Source: Streptomyces flaveus
GTDB lineage: Bacteria; Actinomycetota; Actinomycetes; Streptomycetales; Streptomycetaceae
Direction: 5' to 3'
DNA length: 64,000 nt
NCBI RefSeq assembly: GCF_014647675.1
Contig: NZ_BMPQ01000016.1
Location: forward strand, 62,001-126,000
In this document: piece by piece, positions 60,201-64,000 of the stretch
How positions within the stretch are numbered: position 1 is the stretch's first letter
How the letters are laid out: each line of letters starts with the position of its first letter
The notes under the pieces: model-generated
Told to the model about the DNA's origin: nothing
The model's database searches: none
The model's input: only the letters and a program-made list of their open reading frames with translations
Position numbers and translations under genes: made by a program

Positions 60201-60444
60201 CCCACTCGGCGGGCACCTGCCCGCGCATCCGGAACCAGGTCGTCCCCCAGGGCGGACCCCACGGGGTGTCCATCGCGAAGGGCGCGTACGAGGCCGACGC
60301 GGCCTCCTCGAAGGGGACGGGCTCCCCCGGCGCCTGCCAGGCCTCGACCTCGAAGGGTACGGAGGCGGCGTAGATCGCGGTCTTGATGCGCTGGTCGTGG
60401 ACGCGCTGGACGCGCTCCTCGATCCGGCGGCGTTCGTCATGCAT
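57292..60444 (-). CDS. Alpha-mannosidase (GH38)
   Basis: The 1050-residue class II alpha-mannosidase has zinc ligands in GHAHIDSAWLWP (H260, H262, D264) and the nucleophile D339 in WVEADGNLPGGE. The helical domain and C-terminal beta domains (FVFNASPYDR onward) have normal lengths, except for an insertion of about 35 residues at 615-650 encoded by a 24-base tandem repeat and a Streptomyces-type repeat. No signal peptide, so it acts in the cytoplasm on imported mannosides. It is in the same direction as the GH4 gene, 51 bases away. Confidence 0.92.
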   Translation of the reverse strand: MHDERRRIEERVQRVHDQRIKTAIYAASVPFEVEAWQAPGEPVPFEEAASASYAPFAMDTPWGPPWGTTWFRMRGQVPAEWAGRRVEAVIDLGFIGDWPGNQAEALVHLADGTPLKAVNPLNQYVPLGNPATGGEEIHYLVEAASNPDILAENFSRPTVMGDVLTAGDKPIYTFQRADLAVLDEDVFHLDLDLQVLRELMVHLEEHDPRRHEILHTLDRAMDTVDLDDVSGSAAAVREVLAPALAKPAHASAHTVSGVGHAHIDSAWLWPIRETKRKTSRTFSNVTALADEYEDFIFACSQAQQYEWVRDNYPQVWERIKKSVEKGQWAPVGGMWVEADGNLPGGEAIARQLVHGKKFFMEHFGVETKGVWLPDSFGYTAAYPQLAKLAGNDWFLTQKISWNQTNKFPHHTFWWEGIDGTRIFTHFPPVDTYNARFSGDEMARAVRNYQEKGGGTRSLAPFGWGDGGGGPTREIMERARRLADLEGSAKVVVEHPDKFFADAREEYPDAPVWVGELYLELHRATYTSQARTKQGNRRSEHLLREAELWATTAALNAPGYSYPYEKLDRLWKTVLLHQFHDILPGSSIAWVHREAEAEYARVAEEVQAITREAIATAAGSRSATAVGNRSAGRWGSPRSSEAESGGGWAQPTAEGAFVFNASPYDRAEVVRTSVGVPMYTEVPANGSAPLGVGEPLHPVTVTGGRVLDNGLVRVEVAEDGTLSSVRDLRADREVLADQGNLLRLHTDLPNYWDAWDIDKHYKNRYTDLLDAESVTVIEADPLLGALRVERAFGKGSRITQTITVRAGSPRIDFETEIDWHETEKILKAAFPVDIRAAHSSAEIQFGHIQRPTHTNTSWESARFEVCNHRWVHIGEPGYGVAVINDSTYGHDVSRTVREDGGTTTTVRLSLVRAPRIPDPEADQGKHHFTYALLPGATIEDTVAEGYALNLPLRVADSAGAAEPVVSVEGAGVTVEAVKLADDESGDVVVRLYESRGGRAQGTLRTGFPLAGAQVTDLLERPLAEADVEGGGVAVSLRPFEVQTLRLSRRSD
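58508..58548. repeat. Dispersed Streptomyces repeat inserted in the mannosidase gene
   Basis: The block from CCCCCACTCTCGGCTTCGCT through CGAGCGGGGGGACCCCCAT matches from memory a sequence found many times in Streptomyces genomes. Its ends CCCCCACTC/GAGCGGGGG pair imperfectly. Here it sits inside a coding region in frame. Confidence 0.65.
58556..58603. repeat. 24-bp tandem duplication in the mannosidase gene
   Basis: Copies at 58556-58579 and 58580-58603 differ at four positions (GCGGAACGATTGCCC versus GCGGAACGACTGCCC at the start). They encode two octapeptides of the form ATAxGxRS. Confidence 0.75.
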
Positions 60445-60495
60445 GTGCGGGTCTCCTCGGAGGGCTCTGCTTCAGGCGCTGCTTCAGAGGGTCTA

Positions 60496-61836
60496 CTACT
60501 TCAGGTACGCCAGGCCAGGGTGCTCGGCGGTGTAGCCCTCGACGAGGCGACGGGCGACGTTCACGGAGTCGACCAGCGGGTGCAGCGCGAAGGCCTTCAC
60601 GGCGGTCGTACGGGAGCCCGACTCGGCGGCGGCGAGCACCTCGCGCTCGACCGCCTTCACCGCGCACACCAGGCCGGTCGCGTGGTCCGGGAGCGGGTCG
60701 ACGGCGACGGGGTGTGCGCCGTTGGCGTCGACGAGGCAGGGCACCTCGATGACGGCGTCCGTGTCGAGGACGGACAGGGTGCCCTGGTTGCGGACGTTGA
60801 GGATCAGCGTGGTGCGCTCGTCGCGGGCGATGGCCCGCATCAGGGCGAGGGCCACCTTCTCGTAGCCGCCGGAGAGGTCGTCGGCGTCACGCTCGCCGGC
60901 GCCCGCCGCGGCCCGGGACTCGGACATGTACGTGGCTTCGCGCTCGGCCCGGGTGCTCTCCCAGGTCTTGAGGGCCTCGGCGTCGGGGCGCTGCATCGCC
61001 TCGTAGAAACCGGCCTGCTGGTCGCGCAAGAAGGCGCCGCGGGTCTTTTCGGCGTCCTGGTAGGCGCGTACGGCTTCCCGGTTGAAGTAGTAGTAGTGCA
61101 GGTACTCGTTCGGGATCGCGCCCAGGGACTGGAGCCACTCGGTGCCGAAGAGTTTGCCCTCCTCGAAGGAGCCGAGCAGGTCCTGGTCGGCGAACAGGCG
61201 CGGCAGTTCGTCGCGTCCGGCGACGCGCAGGCCGCGGACCCAGCCGAGGTGGTTGAGGCCGACGTAGTCGATCCAGGCCTCGCGCGGGTTCGCGACGCCG
61301 AGGACGCGGGCGATACGGCGGCCGAGGCCGACCGGTGAGTCGCAGATGCCGATCACGCGGTTGCCGAGGTGCCGGGACATGGCCTCGGTGACGAGGCCTG
61401 CCGGGTTGGTGAAGTTGATCACCCAGGCGTCGGGGGCGAGCCGGGCCACGCGCCGGGCGACGTCGACGGCGACGGGCACCGTGCGCAGTCCGTACGCGAT
61501 GCCGCCCGCGCCGACGGTCTCCTGGCCGAGGACGCCCTGGTCGAGGGCGACCCGCTCGTCGGCCGCGCGTCCTTCGAGTCCGCCGACGCGGATCGCGGAG
61601 AAGACGAAGTCGGCGCCGCGCAGCGCTTCGTCGAGGTCGGTGGTGGCGGTCACGGCGGGTGCGCCGGGGACACCGGCCGCCTGCTCGGCGAGCACGCGGG
61701 CGACGGCCGAGAGCCGGCCCGCGTCCAGGTCGTGCAGCACGACGTCGGTGACGCGGCCCTCGGCGCGGTCCCCGAGGAGCGCCCCGTACACGAGTGGCAC
61801 GCGGAATCCGCCGCCACCCAGAATCGTCAGCTTCAC
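60496..61836 (-). CDS. GH4 family glycosidase (6-phospho-beta-glucosidase type)
   Basis: The product is 446 residues from GTG 61836 (AAGGG upstream). The NAD-binding start KLTILGGGGFRVPLVYGALL, NFTNPAGLVTEAM, the metal Cys region ICDSPVGL and VGLNHLGW (metal His) are GH4 hallmarks. These enzymes cleave glycosides by a redox mechanism with NAD and Mn2+. The subgroup is BglT/CelF-like, though phosphorylated substrates are not certain in Streptomyces because no PTS gene is nearby. It is probably co-transcribed with the mannosidase gene. Confidence 0.9.
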   Translation of the reverse strand: MKLTILGGGGFRVPLVYGALLGDRAEGRVTDVVLHDLDAGRLSAVARVLAEQAAGVPGAPAVTATTDLDEALRGADFVFSAIRVGGLEGRAADERVALDQGVLGQETVGAGGIAYGLRTVPVAVDVARRVARLAPDAWVINFTNPAGLVTEAMSRHLGNRVIGICDSPVGLGRRIARVLGVANPREAWIDYVGLNHLGWVRGLRVAGRDELPRLFADQDLLGSFEEGKLFGTEWLQSLGAIPNEYLHYYYFNREAVRAYQDAEKTRGAFLRDQQAGFYEAMQRPDAEALKTWESTRAEREATYMSESRAAAGAGERDADDLSGGYEKVALALMRAIARDERTTLILNVRNQGTLSVLDTDAVIEVPCLVDANGAHPVAVDPLPDHATGLVCAVKAVEREVLAAAESGSRTTAVKAFALHPLVDSVNVARRLVEGYTAEHPGLAYLK

Positions 61837-61875
61837 GCAACAACCCTTTCCACGTTCATGTCCGCAGCACACGGT

Positions 61876-62646
61876 TCATGTCTGCACCACGCGTACGCCC
61901 GCCTCCTCCAGCGCGGACCTGGTTCCGGCGTCCGTCGGCCCGTTGGTCACCACCACGTCCAGGTCCTCGGGTCCGCAGACCTTCGCCATCCCCGTACCCG
62001 GGAACTTGGCCCGGTCCGCGAGCAGCACGACCTTGTCGGCCGCCGCGATCATGGCGCGCTTCACGGGGACCTCGACGACCGTCGTGTCCATCACCTGCCC
62101 ACCGGGGCGCACTCCACTGGTGCCGAGGAAGAGCCAGTCCGCGTGGAGCTGGCGCAGGTTGTCCTCGGTGAGGAAGCCGACCAGGGAGCGGTACTCGCGG
62201 CGGACCATGCCGCCGAGGAGCACCAGCTCGATGTCCTCGTCGTCCACGAGTTCCTCGTAGACGACCAGATTGCTGGTGATCACGGTGATCCGTCGGCCGT
62301 GCAGCTGTCTGGCCAGGCGGTATGCGGTGGTGCCGATGTCGAGCAGCACGGACTGGCCGTCCTCGATCATCGCCGCGGCCCGTTCGGCGATGGCGTCCTT
62401 CTCGGCTACGCGCACCTCCGCGACCTCGGCGAAGGGCTGGTCCCCCTCCTCGGCGACGGCTCCGCCGTGCACCCGTGTGAGCAGGCCGTCCTCCTCGAGT
62501 TTCACCAGGTCACGGCGGATTGTGGCCGGGCTCACGCCCAGCTGTTCGGAGAGATCGGTCACGGCCGCGGGCCCGCCCGAACGCAGGGACCGCAGGATGA
62601 GTTGGTGTCGTCGTTCTGCCAGCACGTCGTGAACAGTACTCGTCAT
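61876..62646 (-). CDS. DeoR-family transcriptional regulator
   Basis: The product is 256 residues from ATG 62646. The N-terminal HTH is ERRHQLILRSLRSGGPAAVTDLSEQLGVSPATIRRDLVKLEEDGLL (about 10-55). The DeoRC sensor domain has VLLDIGTTAYRLARQL and ITSNLVVYEEL, which bind sugar phosphates. It is upstream of the GH4 and GH38 genes and divergent from the sugar kinase, with direct repeats in the gap, so it probably controls the whole glycoside island in response to a phosphorylated sugar. Confidence 0.9.
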   Translation of the reverse strand: MTSTVHDVLAERRHQLILRSLRSGGPAAVTDLSEQLGVSPATIRRDLVKLEEDGLLTRVHGGAVAEEGDQPFAEVAEVRVAEKDAIAERAAAMIEDGQSVLLDIGTTAYRLARQLHGRRITVITSNLVVYEELVDDEDIELVLLGGMVRREYRSLVGFLTEDNLRQLHADWLFLGTSGVRPGGQVMDTTVVEVPVKRAMIAAADKVVLLADRAKFPGTGMAKVCGPEDLDVVVTNGPTDAGTRSALEEAGVRVVQT

Positions 62647-62661
62647 TCGCAATCAATTCCA

Positions 62662-62681
62662 TGCTCGATTCTGCTCGACTC
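62662..62681. promoter_or_regulatory. Direct repeats between deoR and the PfkB gene
   Basis: TGCTCGATTC (62662-62671) is followed at once by TGCTCGACTC (62672-62681), identical at 9 of 10 positions. Tandem direct repeats are the usual operator form of DeoR proteins. They lie 16 bases upstream of the deoR start. Confidence 0.5.
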
Positions 62682-62753
62682 TTGCCAAAGTGGCTGGATG
62701 CGCGCACGATCCTGTGCACGGAAATGGAAGGCTTTTGACGAGAGGAAGCGTGC

Positions 62754-63779
62754 GTGGGTGACGAACGGCCCGATGTCCTGCTGACCGGGCTGCTCTTCTA
62801 CGACCTCGTCCTGACCGGTCTGGGCAAGCAGCCGACCCCCGGCGAGGAGATCTGGACCGAGGGGATGGGAGCAGGCCCGGGCGGGATCGCGAACCTGGCC
62901 GTGGCGGCGGCCCGGTTTGGCCTGAACACCTCCCTGGCCACGGTCTTCGGGGACGACTACTACGGCGCGTACTGCCGTGACGTCCTCGCCGACCAGGAGC
63001 ACATCGACCTCTCGCTCTCCCGTACGGCGGCCGGCTGGCACACCCCGGTCACCGTCGCGCTCGCCTACGACCACGACCGGGCCCTGGTCACCCACGGCCA
63101 GGAACCCCCGTACTCGCAGGACACGCTGATGGGCGACCCGCCCGAGGCGCGCACCGCCCTCGTACACATCGAGGCCGAGCCCCGCGCCTGGCTCGCCAAG
63201 GCCGCGGCGAACGGCACACAGATCTACGCGGACGTCGGCTGGGACCCCACCCAGCAGTGGTCCTCCGACCTCCTGGACCAGCTCTCCCTGTGCCACGCGT
63301 TCCTGCCCAACGACGCCGAGGCGATGGCCTACACCCGCACCGGCACCGCTGCCGCCGCGCTCGGCAAGCTCTCCGAGCTGGTGCCGGTGGCCGTGGTCAC
63401 GCGGGGCCGCGACGGTGCGGTCGCCGTCGACCAGACCACGGGCGAGTACGCCGACGTGTCCGCCCTCGACGTCGACGTCCTGGACTCGACGGGCGCAGGA
63501 GACGTCTTCGGCGCGAGTTTCGTCGCGGCCTCGCTCGGCGGCTGGCCTCTCGAAGAGCGGCTGCGCTTCGCGGTGCTGGCCGCCGGACTCTCCGTACGCC
63601 ATCACGGCGGGGCCCTGGCCGCGCCCGGCTGGTACGGCGTCCACCAGTGGTGGCAGTCCGTCCGTGATCCCGGACTGCGGCGGGCGTACGGCTTCCTGAC
63701 CGACCGCATGCCGGCGGACCCGGGACCGCCGACCCGGCACGCCCCCGTGACCCCGCCGGCGCCCGACCGGCAGCACTGA
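62754..63779 (+). CDS. PfkB-family carbohydrate kinase
   Basis: The product is 341 residues from GTG 62754, with AGAGGAAG upstream. The first PfkB signature GAGPGGIANLAVAAARFG (about 41-58) and the second with catalytic Asp, DSTGAGDVFGASFVAASLGG, are both intact. It phosphorylates a sugar or nucleoside whose identity is not readable. Its product could be the effector of the divergent DeoR regulator. The C-terminal 30 residues are Pro/Arg-rich. Confidence 0.9.
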   Translation: MGDERPDVLLTGLLFYDLVLTGLGKQPTPGEEIWTEGMGAGPGGIANLAVAAARFGLNTSLATVFGDDYYGAYCRDVLADQEHIDLSLSRTAAGWHTPVTVALAYDHDRALVTHGQEPPYSQDTLMGDPPEARTALVHIEAEPRAWLAKAAANGTQIYADVGWDPTQQWSSDLLDQLSLCHAFLPNDAEAMAYTRTGTAAAALGKLSELVPVAVVTRGRDGAVAVDQTTGEYADVSALDVDVLDSTGAGDVFGASFVAASLGGWPLEERLRFAVLAAGLSVRHHGGALAAPGWYGVHQWWQSVRDPGLRRAYGFLTDRMPADPGPPTRHAPVTPPAPDRQH

Positions 63780-63841
63780 ACTCCCGTATGCGAAGACACG
63801 AACAAAGAAGACGTGAACAGATCCGAAAGGCGGTGGGAGCT

Positions 63842-64000
63842 GTGCGGCTCTCACGAAGGGGCCTCCTGCGCGCCGGCCTGGCCGGTACGGCCGCCACGGC
63901 GCTCGGCGGCCTGGCATCCGGCTGCGCCGTTCCGACCGGTTCGACCGGCCGGAACATGGTCCTGTGGTACTGGAGCGGCGGCCTGAGCGACACGGTCGTC
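63842..64000 (+). CDS. Sugar ABC transporter binding lipoprotein, N-terminal part
   Basis: Fifty-three codons are in the window; the gene runs off the right edge. GTG 63842 has GGTGGGAGCT upstream; an in-frame ATG at 63788 would add 18 basic residues. A twin-arginine type leader (SRRGLLRAGLAGTAATALGG) ends in a lipobox ASGC (Cys 28), followed by NMVLWYWSGGLSDTVV, the start of a family 1 extracellular solute-binding protein. It lies 62 bases after the kinase and probably begins the importer of this island. Confidence 0.8.
   Translation, partial: MRLSRRGLLRAGLAGTAATALGGLASGCAVPTGSTGRNMVLWYWSGGLSDTVV

Noticed and set aside
1..64000. CRISPR arrays, tRNA or rRNA genes, transposases
   Set aside because: No regularly spaced repeats, cloverleaf sequences or transposase motifs were seen on reading both strands; a covariance-model search would be decisive.

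Overview
The window reads as Streptomyces chromosome: very high G+C, GTG/TTG starts, many 4-base stop/start overlaps, Tat and lipoprotein signals, and gene order that I recall from S. coelicolor (small laccase SCO6712 near the pca cluster controlled by PcaV, SCO6704). I see no tRNA, rRNA, CRISPR array, intact transposon or attachment site.

Region 1 (1-8270): start of a Tat-exported small laccase (minus strand); a two-gene secreted unit (ThuA/PQQ-type sugar dehydrogenase, then a cupredoxin plus DUF1080 protein); a GNAT acetyltransferase; an exported beta-carbonic anhydrase; a frameshifted remnant of an ATP-dependent DNA ligase; and a DUF3048 lipoprotein. Region 2 (8283-15417): pcaV and the divergent pcaIJFHGBL operon, which takes protocatechuate to acetyl-CoA and succinyl-CoA, with two matching dyads between them. 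Region 3 (15643-26908): a membrane protein, a secreted GH16 beta-glucanase, a large AAA/TPR regulator without its usual DNA-binding end, a DUF2510 protein, a TetR regulator facing a PAP2 phosphatase and a DMT permease across a striking operator array, and a Tat-exported phospholipase C.

Region 4 (27000-35105): a small-gene redox/stress region. Three copies of a 42-bp element lie upstream of an NAD(P)-binding protein, upstream of a SnoaL-like protein, and next to an HxlR regulator. A MarR regulator sits among at least six TGATGCATCA-like dyads. PoxB-like oxidase, NmrA, GNAT and an Fe-S protein are interspersed. Region 5 (35237-41760): vanillate demethylase (vanA, a 56-residue ORF, vanB), an IclR regulator and an SsuABC/TauABC-type importer with IclR-like repeats between. 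With region 2 this gives a lignin-aromatic route from vanillate to protocatechuate to central metabolism.

Region 6 (41830-48440): the least explained block. It has an MmyB-type ligand-binding protein without HTH, an XRE regulator behind a perfect 22-bp palindrome, an ImmA/IrrE-like zinc protease, two MAB_1171c-like membrane paralogues flanking an FAD monooxygenase in opposite orientation, and small ORFs. Region 7 (48509-53838): LacI-controlled FrcBCA/RbsBCA-type sugar importer, a small monooxygenase and a sugar acetyltransferase. Region 8 (54181-57127): Sfp-type phosphopantetheinyl transferase, ATP-grasp enzyme and sulfotransferase. Region 9 (57292-64000): GH38 mannosidase, GH4 glycosidase, DeoR regulator, PfkB kinase and the start of a sugar-binding lipoprotein, a glycoside-catabolism island.
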